Origin: Desulfobacterales bacterium
Lineage (GTDB): Bacteria > Desulfobacterota > Desulfobacteria > Desulfobacterales > JAAELO01
NCBI GenBank assembly: GCA_024226555.1
Contig: JAAELO010000582.1
Span: 1 to 44,120, forward strand
Length of the DNA: 44,120 nt
Reading direction: 5' to 3'
How positions within the stretch are numbered: the first letter of the stretch is position 1; every line of letters starts with the position of its first letter. Below are positions 25,701 through 33,965 of the stretch, one piece after another. The notes under the pieces are model-generated. The model searched no databases and was not told the DNA's origin. It saw only the letters and a program-made list of their open reading frames with translations. A program made the position numbers and the translations under genes.

Positions 25701-28379
25701 ATTTAATATTTTCTCTTTATTATTCTTAATAAATAATAAACGTACAACTAATGATTGAATTACTAATTTAAAGGGTTTTATTTTTTTTTCTAAATTTACT
25801 CCCATCTCATTAAGGCCTAATATACCAAGCCTGATTACTTCTTTATTCTCTGCAAGACTTCCACAAATATTCATTTTGTACATATAAATATCTGCTCTTT
25901 CATTTCTTGTCCTTGCCTTATTTATTAAAATCTCAAAAAGTCTATCAGCTTCATTGAAGTTACTATTTAGATATTCACATTCAAAAAGCTCCTTATATAT
26001 TGAGAAAACCAGATCGTACTCAAAACCCCAGTCACTTTCTTCAAGTAACGAAATTCCAATCCTGGCATAATTCAGAGCCTGCTCATAGGCTGCTGCCTTT
26101 TTGGCTTTTCGACATGCCAAAAGGTTAAACCTTGATATATCAAGCTTTCTTTCAAAATCATTAATAATAAATCTACTTATATTTAAATGATTTACAATAG
26201 TGAAAACTTCATCTTCTTCAAATTCACTGTTTGAATATAGTTGTTCGCCTATTTTTAGATGTATTCTCTTTTTTTTATTACTATCAAGTAGAAGATTTGC
26301 CGCCTGGTGAATTCTATCATGGAAAAAACGATATGTTATATCAAAATCATCCTCTTCCTCAATGAAGCCGTCTTTAAGATACTCAAGATATTCATCATTA
26401 TTTTCAGGATATAGAAGTCCCTCTTTAATTCCAGAAATAAGAAGTTCCGATGTTTCGATCTTTGACTTTCCTGAAGTTTTTGAAAGAAGAAATAAATTGA
26501 ATCTTGAACCTATGCATGAAGCTGTTTTAATTATTTCCTGAATTTTATCAGGTAATCTCCTGATTTTTTTAATCATTAAATCAACAACATTATCTGTGAT
26601 AGCTTCTTTTTTTATAGTTTCAAGATCCCATGTCCACTCTCCATTTGTATAGTTATAACTAATTAGTTTGTTGTAAAAAAGGTTCTTAAGAAATTCATTA
26701 ACAAAAAATGGATTACCATCCGTTTTATTAAATACAAGCTCTGCAAGATCAAAAGATTCTTTATCAGATGAATTTAGAGTTTCATCTATTATAAGTTTTA
26801 CCTGTTTCTGGTTTAAAGGTTCTAATCTAATATAATTGATCTGTAGCTTTGATCTTTCAAAATCATTAAGCATCATCATTAATGGATGTGCTGAATCCAT
26901 TTCATTGTCTCTATAAGCCCCTAAAAGATAAATATATTTACTTTTTTTATCTAAAAGGTGCATACCAATAAAATTGATTGTTGCTGAATCAACCCATTGT
27001 AAATCATCAATAAATACAACAAGAGGTCGTTCGTTAGTTGCAAAAACTTTTATAAAATTTCTAAAAACCCTCATAAACCGGTTTTTTGAATCAGCAACAG
27101 GAAGTTCTTCAACTTCCGGATATTTTCCTACTATAATTTCAAGTTCTGGTATTACTTCTATCATTAACCTTACATTTTTTTTTAATGATAGTATCAACTC
27201 GTATTTTAAATTATCTATGAGATCATGTTCTTCAGTTAGTATTTGTCTAATCAATTTTCTGAATGCTTGTATTAATGATCCCAAAGGAATATCTCTTTTC
27301 AGCTTGTCTGATTTGCCTGAAACAAAATATCCTCTCTTTTTAACAATACTTTTATGAATTTCATTGACAAGCGAAGTCTTACCAACACCTGAATACCCGG
27401 ATATAAGGGTTATTTCTGTTTTACCACAACTTATCCTTTCAAAGCCATTGGATATTATAGAAATCTCTTTTTCTCTCCCATATAACTTCTGAGGTATTCT
27501 GAATTGGTCCTTTACATCTTCTGATCCCACATAAAATGGTACTATTGAGCTATTTTTTTTCCACTGTTTTAAACAGTTTTTAAGATCTGCGATCAAACCA
27601 TATGAACTTTGATATCTGTCTTCTGCATTCTTTCTCATTAATTTTAAAACAATGTCAGATATAGCCTGGGGTATTGTATTATTTAATTCTGTCGGATTTA
27701 TAGCTTCTTTTGCTATGTGAGCATGTATTTTTCCAACAGTATCAGCAGCAGTAAAAGGAAGTTCTGCAGTTAGGAGTTTATAAAAAGTAACACCGAGTGA
27801 GTAATAATCTGTTCTATAATCAATTCCTCTGTTCATTCGGCCTGTTTGCTCAGGTGATATATAATCTATTGTTCCTTCAAATCTATTGCTGTAATTTATC
27901 TTTTGATTTTCTTTTGAAAAAGATGATGACATACTAAAATCAATAATATTAATAGTTTCATCAATACTTGAGAAAATTATGTTGGATGGGTTGATATCTT
28001 TGTGAATAATATCTTTACTATGTATATAGCCAAGACCTTCTGTTACTAAAATTGCAACTTTTAAAAATGTTTCAATACCTATAATGTTTTTTTCAATATA
28101 ACTATTTAAAGAAATTCCACCTATATCATTGAAAATTGCAACATAGCTATTTCTGTTTTTTTCTATTGAAACAGATTTTATAACATTTTTGTTATTAAAA
28201 GCTTTTGTTACATTATATTCATGCTTTAGTCTGTTAACATTCTCAATATTTGGATAATCGTGGGTGAGTGTTTTTAGAATTACTTTCTTTTGATCAGATT
28301 CTCTTTTAGCTCTGTAAATGGATACTATATCGCTATTGTAAATACTATCGATAACATTATATCCATTTATATTAATCAT
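22761..28379 (-). CDS. Giant Ser/Thr kinase-ATPase-GAF-histidine kinase
   Basis: An 1872-residue signalling protein of the kinase/AAA ATPase/sensor histidine kinase type. Residues 1-270: protein kinase with Lys36, HKDINPSN (126-133) and DFS at 147-149 in place of DFG. Residues 300-600: ATPase with Walker A GYSGVGKTS (328-336) and Walker B LVVFIDDL (453-460). Residues 600-1300: helical TPR-like region. Residues about 1326-1473: GAF domain, then a coiled coil (to about 1520). HisKA near 1530 reads SHQISTPM, with Gln where Glu usually follows the phospho-histidine. HATPase: N-box near 1640, TGIGI near 1681, GTGLGLAI near 1713. The tail (1746-1872) looks like a degenerate Hpt whose expected histidine is Asn. 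There is no membrane segment, so it is cytoplasmic. AGGAC precedes the ATG. The input signal and regulatory targets are unknown. Confidence 0.9.
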   Translation of the reverse strand: MININGYNVIDSIYNSDIVSIYRAKRESDQKKVILKTLTHDYPNIENVNRLKHEYNVTKAFNNKNVIKSVSIEKNRNSYVAIFNDIGGISLNSYIEKNIIGIETFLKVAILVTEGLGYIHSKDIIHKDINPSNIIFSSIDETINIIDFSMSSSFSKENQKINYSNRFEGTIDYISPEQTGRMNRGIDYRTDYYSLGVTFYKLLTAELPFTAADTVGKIHAHIAKEAINPTELNNTIPQAISDIVLKLMRKNAEDRYQSSYGLIADLKNCLKQWKKNSSIVPFYVGSEDVKDQFRIPQKLYGREKEISIISNGFERISCGKTEITLISGYSGVGKTSLVNEIHKSIVKKRGYFVSGKSDKLKRDIPLGSLIQAFRKLIRQILTEEHDLIDNLKYELILSLKKNVRLMIEVIPELEIIVGKYPEVEELPVADSKNRFMRVFRNFIKVFATNERPLVVFIDDLQWVDSATINFIGMHLLDKKSKYIYLLGAYRDNEMDSAHPLMMMLNDFERSKLQINYIRLEPLNQKQVKLIIDETLNSSDKESFDLAELVFNKTDGNPFFVNEFLKNLFYNKLISYNYTNGEWTWDLETIKKEAITDNVVDLMIKKIRRLPDKIQEIIKTASCIGSRFNLFLLSKTSGKSKIETSELLISGIKEGLLYPENNDEYLEYLKDGFIEEEDDFDITYRFFHDRIHQAANLLLDSNKKKRIHLKIGEQLYSNSEFEEDEVFTIVNHLNISRFIINDFERKLDISRFNLLACRKAKKAAAYEQALNYARIGISLLEESDWGFEYDLVFSIYKELFECEYLNSNFNEADRLFEILINKARTRNERADIYMYKMNICGSLAENKEVIRLGILGLNEMGVNLEKKIKPFKLVIQSLVVRLLFIKNNKEKILNKKEINDPILEKKMLFFQKMVISSYFVNKKLMVHLILKIIKSSLISGNSQFSPYAYATYGSLIQVFSGRYKDGYELATIALELDKRYNDISIRCRMYGTFGAFISHWNRHIDENNNYLQKAFNLALECGDFVFAGFITSWIMFGRVLKGDMLENIRSQCENYNDFLKRIKDSNDINMHLNIQFVENLVNPDLNNIIFKDDTYDHEGYLATKNKIVISYYYLLKIKVCFILGHIDEGYKVIKKAEKIRNETFGLLQIVEHNFYNSLYLIALYDKVTKKEKRNFISRVRKNQKKLKLWTKNCEENNLHKYLLIEAELFRITGNIKKAEKCYEKSIESAIKNNFLQNEAISNELAAKFYISQKRMNLGKLHINDAFFAYSKWGASRKTRILQSEYPGLIGTESVDYSISSAIKNQTISDYSITIDMVAVMKATQTLSEEIVFDKLIDKLMSIVIENAGAHRGFLILKDKGKFVITAHIDDDNDIINGMRFENCDKISAAVINYVIRTRENLVLDDASVDGTFIYDNYISEKKPKSLICIPILYNSRFSGVLYLENNRVKGAFSEDRVEMLKILSSQAAISIENAYIYSKLKDLNSTLEKKVAERTKELSIKNIELQESLKDVKSAKNTVDKANTYKSEFLASISHQISTPMKSILGMTELALDNDYSEKTINYLKNIRVSAKYLLELLYEISEFSTIESGNTILAAKPLNIHSVIETMLTKYKIKAEKKNLIISAIVDKNIPEIVYGDSFRLEQILGNLMSNAVKFTEKGDIKISVSLNEKKEDYLVLKFDVSDTGIGIKESSIDKIFNPFIQEERSVTKKYGGTGLGLAISKEIVELMGGDISVENRKSGSVFSFTAEFRVNMNKIDFEKSINVNEKKYYDILINFKKQYKNEMNYLNVLLQENDLKTINNVINTIKKISGNKSESELNLKIEELSNIIDIDSGELTESSLKNCEDYFESLIKSIEEFEKYYNGKLININEL

Positions 28380-28489
28380 AATGTCCTACTTGTTTAATTT
28401 ATGATAAAACATTTTTATACTTTCAATATAAGTTTCACAAAATTATACTATTTTTTTTTATTTTAAAGAATTTTATAGGTAAGCAAAAC

Positions 28490-28514
28490 AGGAAGCTAAA
28501 ATAGCTTCCTATTC
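28490..28514 (-). terminator. Terminator overlapping the end of the YtfJ-like gene
   Basis: AGGAAGCTA (28490-28498) and TAGCTTCCT (28502-28510) form a perfect 9-bp stem with a 3-nt loop. The stop codon of the YtfJ-like gene overlaps the stem, and on the minus strand GTTTTGCTT follows. The T run is short, so termination may be partial. Confidence 0.55.
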
Positions 28515-29036
28515 ATTTTGTAATTTTATAGCTAATTGAACTATCTCATCTGTTTCTTCATCTGACATTTTTTTCTTAAAGATAGCACGACATACTCTGT
28601 TTCTGTCGAGTAATATTATGTTTGAAGCATCTTCTTTTAAATTCCATTGTTTCCTAAGTGATGCATCATAATCAAATAATATAATGGTTTTAAATTTCTT
28701 TGCTTTCTTTCCTGCAACGGATTTAATTATTGAGTTTGGTTTCCAGGTGGCGTCACAATCTACAATACCAATACCTTTATATCCTTCTTTAGTTAGAAAT
28801 CCATCCGTATTTGCTTTCTTCATAGCATCATTTACATGTTCATTTACATCTTTTTCATCAGGATCAACATAATTAATAAAAAGAACTTTGCCCTTCCAGT
28901 TTTCCATTGAAAAAACCTTATTTTCTGAATCCTTAAATTTCCAATCATCAGCTTTTTCTCCAACTTTTAGATCAAGTCCATACGAAACAGAAGCAAATAG
29001 CAGAATAAATAATAAAGAGTTTATGATTTTTTTCAT
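28509..29036 (-). CDS. YtfJ-family periplasmic thioredoxin-fold protein
   Basis: A 175-residue protein with a signal peptide at residues 1-20 (MKKIINSLLFILLFASVSYG). The mature part has a thioredoxin-like fold without a CxxC motif. Resemblance to the YtfJ family is visible in the VGEKADDWKFKDSENK start, in LFDYDASLRKQWNLKEDASNI (about 120-140) and in the following IILLDRNRVCRAIFKKKMSDEE. The family has no defined function. There is a single cysteine in the latter stretch. It lies between the giant kinase and the peptidase gene, with 35 nt to the latter, so it may be read with the peptidase. Confidence 0.7.
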   Translation of the reverse strand: MKKIINSLLFILLFASVSYGLDLKVGEKADDWKFKDSENKVFSMENWKGKVLFINYVDPDEKDVNEHVNDAMKKANTDGFLTKEGYKGIGIVDCDATWKPNSIIKSVAGKKAKKFKTIILFDYDASLRKQWNLKEDASNIILLDRNRVCRAIFKKKMSDEETDEIVQLAIKLQNE

Positions 29037-29071
29037 TTAGTAAGTTCTCCTGATAAGAAAATTTAAATTGT

Positions 29072-30346
29072 CTAACCTTTATTGCCTTTAATCTCTTTTT
29101 TCATATTAGTTAAATAAAATTGTTTTTTCAAAAGCAAAGACTCAACTAATGCAAGCCTGCTTTTTTTGATTTCAATGAAGTTTTTCTTTAGGTGCTTTCT
29201 AATAGGTTTGCTTTTAGATGTGATCATTGTACTTGGATTTACTGGTTTATTTTTATATCTTATTTCATAATGAACATGAGGACCAGTTACTTTTCCTGTT
29301 TTTCCAACTTTGGCGATCATTTGACCCTGCTTAACTTTAGCACCTTTTCTTACTAAAAGCCTGTTACAGTGAGCATAATATGTTTTATATCCATTTGTAT
29401 TTCTAAGAATAATTAGTTTTCCATATCCACTGTTCCGACCTGAAAAACTTACAACTCCATCTGCTGTTGCAAAAATTGGCGTTCCTATAGGGGCACCATA
29501 ATCGATACCTTTATGAGCTTTATATCTTTTATCAACCGGGTGAAACCGTCTGATTGAAAATTTTGAAGTAACCCTTCCAAATTTTAAAGGTAATCTTAGA
29601 AACAATTTTTTAAGAGGTCTTCCTTTTTCATCATAGTAACCCCTTGACTTCCCATTTTTAAAATAAAATGCTGAGAATACTTTATTTTTTGCAATATACT
29701 GAACAGAGAGTATATTTCCATATTTTACAAGTTTTTCACCCTTGTAAAATTTCTCAAACAGTATCTTTATCTTATCTCCTTCTTTAGTATCCAGATAGAA
29801 GTCAATATCCCAGGAGAAAATATTAGCTATTTTATTAACAAGTGTTCCTGTTTCTTTCTGTGATACGATTGAATTATAAAGTGAATTTTTAATTTTGAAG
29901 CTCTTTGCAACTATTTTTTTTGTGAACTCAATATCTTTTTTTAAGACAGTGAATTCATTTCCATCCCTTTCGGCAATATAGCTACTTAAAATATCTTTTT
30001 TATAACTAAATTTTTTAATCTCTTTTAATGGAGTAAGAAAAAAACTATAGGTTTGGTTTTCTCTGACTTTGGTTAGATCACAGACATTTTTAAAGGAACC
30101 TATCAATTTCATGATCTCAGTATGTGCTACTTTTTTTTCAGCAAAAATTTCATAAATTGTTTTTCCAGATCCAATTACTCCTTTAAAACACTTTAATTCA
30201 GGTTTTTTTTTAGTTGTAGATATTTCCGAAACTTTTTCAACCTGCTTATTATTGTAAATAAAATCATCTATGTTAATTAACTCTGCAATGAAGAAGGCAA
30301 TAATAAATACTAAAGATAAAAAGGCTATTTTTTTAAAAAAATGCAC
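29072..30346 (-). CDS. M23-family peptidoglycan endopeptidase
   Basis: A 424-residue cell-wall hydrolase of the LytM/Mep type. Residues 5-24 form a membrane anchor or uncleaved signal. An OapA/LysM-like region follows (about 50-140). The catalytic M23 domain (about 255-375) holds HKGIDYG with zinc ligands His278 and Asp282, and HVH with His357 and His359. The C-terminus is basic (Lys-rich from 375). All ligands are present, so it is probably an active endopeptidase that cuts crosslinks for wall growth, not an EnvC/NlpD-type activator. Upstream, the 347-bp gap leads to the divergently transcribed glutamine synthetase gene. Confidence 0.9.
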   Translation of the reverse strand: MHFFKKIAFLSLVFIIAFFIAELINIDDFIYNNKQVEKVSEISTTKKKPELKCFKGVIGSGKTIYEIFAEKKVAHTEIMKLIGSFKNVCDLTKVRENQTYSFFLTPLKEIKKFSYKKDILSSYIAERDGNEFTVLKKDIEFTKKIVAKSFKIKNSLYNSIVSQKETGTLVNKIANIFSWDIDFYLDTKEGDKIKILFEKFYKGEKLVKYGNILSVQYIAKNKVFSAFYFKNGKSRGYYDEKGRPLKKLFLRLPLKFGRVTSKFSIRRFHPVDKRYKAHKGIDYGAPIGTPIFATADGVVSFSGRNSGYGKLIILRNTNGYKTYYAHCNRLLVRKGAKVKQGQMIAKVGKTGKVTGPHVHYEIRYKNKPVNPSTMITSKSKPIRKHLKKNFIEIKKSRLALVESLLLKKQFYLTNMKKEIKGNKG

Positions 30347-30530
30347 GATATAAACCCTACCATGTTACAATTATTAAATTTTTATGTATTAACTAAATTA
30401 GAATAATTACCTAAATTAAAAATGTGTGTCAACTATTTTGCAAATTATTCAACTATTTGATATTAAATAGAAAAATATTTCAGGTTCTTTATATCAGAAT
30501 TTCAAATATTCACTTAAGAAATATTATAAT

Positions 30531-30561
30531 ACAATTATGTAAGTATATGTTACATAATTGT
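30531..30561. promoter_or_regulatory. 12-bp inverted repeat upstream of sigma54 promoter
   Basis: ACAATTATGTAA (30531-30542) and TTACATAATTGT (30550-30561) are perfect inverted repeats around a 7-nt centre. It lies about 70-100 bp upstream of the -24 element of the glutamine synthetase promoter, the usual range of enhancer-binding protein sites. The core TGTAA-N7-TTACA also fits the GlnR/TnrA consensus TGTNA-N7-TNACA, known from Firmicutes. A protein-binding site is more likely than an RNA hairpin because the position suggests it lies outside the transcript. Confidence 0.6.
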
Positions 30562-30628
30562 GTTTTCCAATATACAAAATTTTATATTAAAATCACTCTT
30601 AAAGCCTTAAACAGTAACTGTTCCTATT

Positions 30629-30645
30629 TGGCATATCTGTTGCAA
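30629..30645 (+). promoter_or_regulatory. Sigma54 (-24/-12) promoter of glutamine synthetase gene
   Basis: The sequence TGGCATATCTGTTGCAA matches the sigma54 consensus TGGCAY-N5-TTGCW. The GG at 30630-30631 and the GC at 30642-30643 are exactly 10 nt apart. Transcription would start near 30655, giving a leader of about 40 nt before the ATG at 30694. RpoN itself is encoded at the right end of this window. Confidence 0.85.
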
Positions 30646-30693
30646 GTAAAATCAATATGTAAATTAATTCAATTTTAATATCGGAGACTAAAA

Positions 30694-32868
30694 ATGAGTA
30701 TTGCACGTAAAGAAGCATTAAAAACTATTTTCAACTATAAACCTATAAAGAAAACAAAAAAGTTTTTTGAGAAACCATCTGGAGAAATATTTGGAAAAAA
30801 CGTATTCAGTCTTAGCGAAATGAAAAAAAGACTTCCTGGTGCAATTTTCAAATCACTTAAAAAAACAATAGAAACCGGATCCACTTTAGATGTTAAAGTT
30901 GCTGATGTTGTTGCAGCTGCGATGAAAGATTGGGCTCTTGAAAAAAAAGCTACTCATTTTGCACATGTATTTTATCCACTAACAGGTTTAACAGCTGAAA
31001 AGCATGATAGTTTTTACACTCCAAGTTCTGATGGGCATGCCATTGCCGAATTTTCAGGAATTCTTTTAGTTCAGGGAGAGCCTGATGCATCTAGTTTCCC
31101 GAATGGAGGAATAAGACAAACTTTTGAAGCAAGAGGTTATACTGCATGGGATGTAACAAGTCCTGCCTATATAATGGAAAATGCAAATGGTAACACACTA
31201 TGTATTCCAACTATATTTATATCATGGTCGGGTGAAGCTTTAGATAAAAAAACACCGGTATTAAGATCTATGCAATCTGTTAACATACATGCACAAAGAA
31301 TTTTAAAACTTTTTGGGAAAACAGATGATAATCTTTTAAACGTAACATGTGGTGCTGAACAGGAATATTTTTTAATTGATAATAATTTTATTAGTTCAAG
31401 ACCAGACATACTTGCATGTGGTAGAACACTCTTTGGTGCAGAATCTCCAAAAGGTCAGCAATTTGATGACCACTATTTTGGTGCGATACAGGATAGAGTT
31501 TTATCATTTATGTTTGATGTTGAGAGAGAACTCTTAAAATTAGGAATACCAGCTAAAACAAGGCATAATGAAGTTGCTCCTGGTCAATTTGAATTAGCAC
31601 CTATATATGAATCTGCAAATCTTGCTACCGACCACCAGCAACTTACTATGGTTACTCTTAAAAAAGTAGCAAAAAAATATGGTATGACATGCCTTTTACA
31701 TGAAAAACCTTTCGCTGGAGTTAACGGATCAGGAAAACATGTTAATTTCTCTATAGGAAACTCAACCCATGGAAACCTATTGGATCCTGGTGATAATCCA
31801 CACGATAATACTCAATTTCTAATTTTTTGTGCTGCGATTATAAGAGCTGTACATAAAAATTCAGAGCTCCTTAGAGCTGTAGTTGCTTCAGCTGGAAATG
31901 ATCATAGATTAGGTGCAAATGAAGCTCCTCCCGCAATTCTTTCAATTTTCCTTGGAAGTGAATTAACAAATGTGTTTGAAAAAATTTCTAATGGAGGTGT
32001 TGCTGATTCATCTGAACATGAATTTTTAAATGTTGATGTTGATACAATACCGCCTCTTCCAAAAGATTCAGGTGATAGAAACAGAACAAGTCCATTTGCT
32101 TTTACAGGAAACAGATTTGAATTTCGCGCGGTTGGATCTGATCAATCTGTTGCAGACCCTATGACCGTAATAAATACGATTATTACAGAATCTCTTGATT
32201 ATATCGCATCATTTCTTGAGGAAAAAGTTAATGATAATCAAGAAAATTTTGACTCAGCGGTACAGGAAATTTTAAAGAAGATTTACCTTGAACATAAAGA
32301 TGTTGTTTTCAATGGGGATGGATATTCAGATGAATGGCAGAAAGAAGCGGAAGAAAGAGGGCTTCCTAACTTAAAAACAACACCAGAAGCTCTGCCAGCT
32401 TTAATCTCTGACAAAGCCATATCAATTTTTGATAAATACAATATTCTAACACCTGTAGAATCTCATAGTAGATATGAAATATTTACTGAACAATATATAA
32501 TGAAAATTGAAGTTGAGGCAAAAACAGCTGTTAACATGGCTGAAACTATAATATACCCTTCCTCTTTAAGTTATCAGGAAGAACTTGCAAATTGTGCTCT
32601 TAAAGTTAGAGAAGCTGGTTTGAGTTTCGATACATCAAGACTTGCTATAATTATCAATTTAACAGATAGTTTAAATGAATCAACAAGTAATCTCAAAGAT
32701 TTGATGGCAATACAAAAAGAAACAATGCAGTCTCAAATGGAATTTAGTTGTAACGAAATTATTCCAGCAATGAATGAAGTCAGAAAATATGCAGATCAGC
32801 TTGAAGAATTAATTTCTGATGATCTATGGACTCTACCTTCATACAAAGAGATGTTATTTATTAGATAA
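30694..32868 (+). CDS. glnN: Glutamine synthetase type III (GSIII)
   Basis: A 724-residue GSIII, which makes glutamine from glutamate, ammonia and ATP. Its size and sequence fit GSIII (about 700-730) and not GSI (about 450-470). Motifs: [13 protein letters not shown] (metal-binding glutamates), [35 protein letters not shown], and [19 protein letters not shown] near the end of the catalytic region. The N-terminal 80 residues and C-terminal 170 residues are the extra GSIII regions. It has a GGAG ribosome binding site. Regulation by sigma54 is indicated by the promoter at 30629-30645. Unlike GSI, GSIII lacks the adenylylation tyrosine loop, so control is likely transcriptional. It is followed by a terminator. 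Confidence 0.96.
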   Translation: MSIARKEALKTIFNYKPIKKTKKFFEKPSGEIFGKNVFSLSEMKKRLPGAIFKSLKKTIETGSTLDVKVADVVAAAMKDWALEKKATHFAHVFYPLTGLTAEKHDSFYTPSSDGHAIAEFSGILLVQGEPDASSFPNGGIRQTFEARGYTAWDVTSPAYIMENANGNTLCIPTIFISWSGEALDKKTPVLRSMQSVNIHAQRILKLFGKTDDNLLNVTCGAEQEYFLIDNNFISSRPDILACGRTLFGAESPKGQQFDDHYFGAIQDRVLSFMFDVERELLKLGIPAKTRHNEVAPGQFELAPIYESANLATDHQQLTMVTLKKVAKKYGMTCLLHEKPFAGVNGSGKHVNFSIGNSTHGNLLDPGDNPHDNTQFLIFCAAIIRAVHKNSELLRAVVASAGNDHRLGANEAPPAILSIFLGSELTNVFEKISNGGVADSSEHEFLNVDVDTIPPLPKDSGDRNRTSPFAFTGNRFEFRAVGSDQSVADPMTVINTIITESLDYIASFLEEKVNDNQENFDSAVQEILKKIYLEHKDVVFNGDGYSDEWQKEAEERGLPNLKTTPEALPALISDKAISIFDKYNILTPVESHSRYEIFTEQYIMKIEVEAKTAVNMAETIIYPSSLSYQEELANCALKVREAGLSFDTSRLAIIINLTDSLNESTSNLKDLMAIQKETMQSQMEFSCNEIIPAMNEVRKYADQLEELISDDLWTLPSYKEMLFIR

Positions 32869-32922
32869 TATATTAATTATTCAAAAAAAAGTTTATTTTC
32901 TTTATCTTTGTTAATTACCTGA

Positions 32923-32958
32923 GAAAAGAGTGGGGTTTCCCACTCTTTTCTTTCTTTG
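32923..32958 (+). terminator. Terminator after glutamine synthetase
   Basis: GAAAAGAGTGGG (32923-32934) and CCCACTCTTTTC (32939-32950) form a perfect 12-bp stem with a 4-nt loop, followed by a T-rich tract. It is about 55 nt past the stop codon. Confidence 0.9.
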
Positions 32959-33115
32959 CCACCTAATATTCATTTCTTTTATCCTGTTGTTTTTATTATT
33001 AAAATACAATACAATATTTATAAAAATAAATATCTAATCAAATCTTACCTCATATTTATTTTCAAGTTCATAAAATAGTTTTTCAACATAAATTTAAAAC
33101 ATTTGGAGGTTTATT

Positions 33116-33685
33116 ATGACCAGAAGAATTCTTATTTTTTTGTCGCTATCAACTCTATTTTTGTGTTCATGTAGTAAGGTTTATTTGAAACATCCAGGAA
33201 CAAACCCTGGTATTCACAATGAAGCTGTTTTTAGTACAGCAACAAAGAAGTCACTTGAGAAAGCAAATATGCCGTTTGAGCAACTTGCATCAAGAAAAGT
33301 TTATGTCGAAATCCTATCAAAAAATCCAGGCAGAATTTACGCTCATTTGTCACCAATGTTACAAACAAACGGAATTAAAACAGCTTCAAAAATTGATAAC
33401 GCAAAAATTCTCTTAAGAATATCTGAAAAAATCGGTGGGGTAAATCTTGTACGAAAAAATTACTGGTGGTGGTGGCCTGTTCCTCCGATGTTTTATAATA
33501 ATTGGAGTACATCATCACAAGCAAAATCCGAACTTTTAATAGAGTTTTTTGATCTACGATCTGGAAATTTAATATTTTCCAAATTGAGTTCCTCTGGAAG
33601 AGAGTATTCAGATATTACAAGAGATCGTGATTTCTATTTCCTTATGTTCAAAATCAATTTAGAACATTTCTGGGCAGAGGAATAA
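33116..33685 (+). CDS. Lipoprotein of unknown function with a WWWW motif
   Basis: A 189-residue predicted lipoprotein. The N-terminus (MTRRILIFLSLSTLFLCSCSK) has a lipobox with Cys17 or Cys19 as the lipidation site. The mature part has no recognised domain. A distinctive aromatic/proline stretch, four consecutive Trp at 117-120 followed by PVPPMFYNNW (121-130), may be a membrane- or ligand-contacting loop. The last third (LLIEFFDLRSGNLIFSK) resembles a beta-rich region of small outer-membrane-linked lipoproteins such as DUF4136-type, which is only a suggestion. The start has a strong ribosome binding site (GGAGG). It stands alone between two terminator-like hairpins. Confidence 0.65.
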   Translation: MTRRILIFLSLSTLFLCSCSKVYLKHPGTNPGIHNEAVFSTATKKSLEKANMPFEQLASRKVYVEILSKNPGRIYAHLSPMLQTNGIKTASKIDNAKILLRISEKIGGVNLVRKNYWWWWPVPPMFYNNWSTSSQAKSELLIEFFDLRSGNLIFSKLSSSGREYSDITRDRDFYFLMFKINLEHFWAEE

Positions 33686-33727
33686 AAAATATATATTAAC
33701 AAACCATTAAATCCAATATTAAAAAAA

Positions 33728-33758
33728 GACTGATCATTTGTTCAAATAATGATCAGTC
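33728..33758. terminator. Hairpin between lipoprotein and EF-G-like gene
   Basis: GACTGATCATT (33728-33738) and AATGATCAGTC (33748-33758) form an 11-bp stem with a 9-nt loop, preceded by a run of A. It may end the lipoprotein transcript, though the plus strand lacks a T run; on the minus strand it would have one (seven T). Confidence 0.45.
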
Positions 33759-33965
33759 ATAATTAACTACCTATTCCTTCCTTAATTTCAAACAAAGTTT
33801 TTTTAATCAAATAATTTGAATATTTTCCTTTGACGAAAGATATAATATTGATTATGTGTTTTAAGGTCCTTTTTTTTACAAAAAAGCCTGTTAATCATCA
33901 TTTTTGACTTATGGTAATAGTATTTAAATAGTAATCAGTATTTAAAAATATTATAAGGAGTTTCT

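Larger units (their letters stand above)
30347..30693. other. Intergenic region between divergent M23 and glnN genes
   Basis: Apart from the inverted repeat and the sigma54 promoter, the region is very AT-rich and holds no convincing gene. A plus-strand open frame of 84 codons at 30424-30678 has no ribosome binding site, runs across both regulatory sites and is rich in Ile/Cys/Tyr; I do not count it as a gene. Confidence 0.6.

Noticed and set aside
26974-27357. 127-codon plus-strand frame
   Set aside because: It is antisense to the ATPase domain of the giant kinase and resembles no protein.
30424-30678. 84-codon plus-strand frame upstream of glutamine synthetase
   Set aside because: It overlaps the inverted repeat and sigma54 promoter, lacks a ribosome binding site and has an atypical composition.
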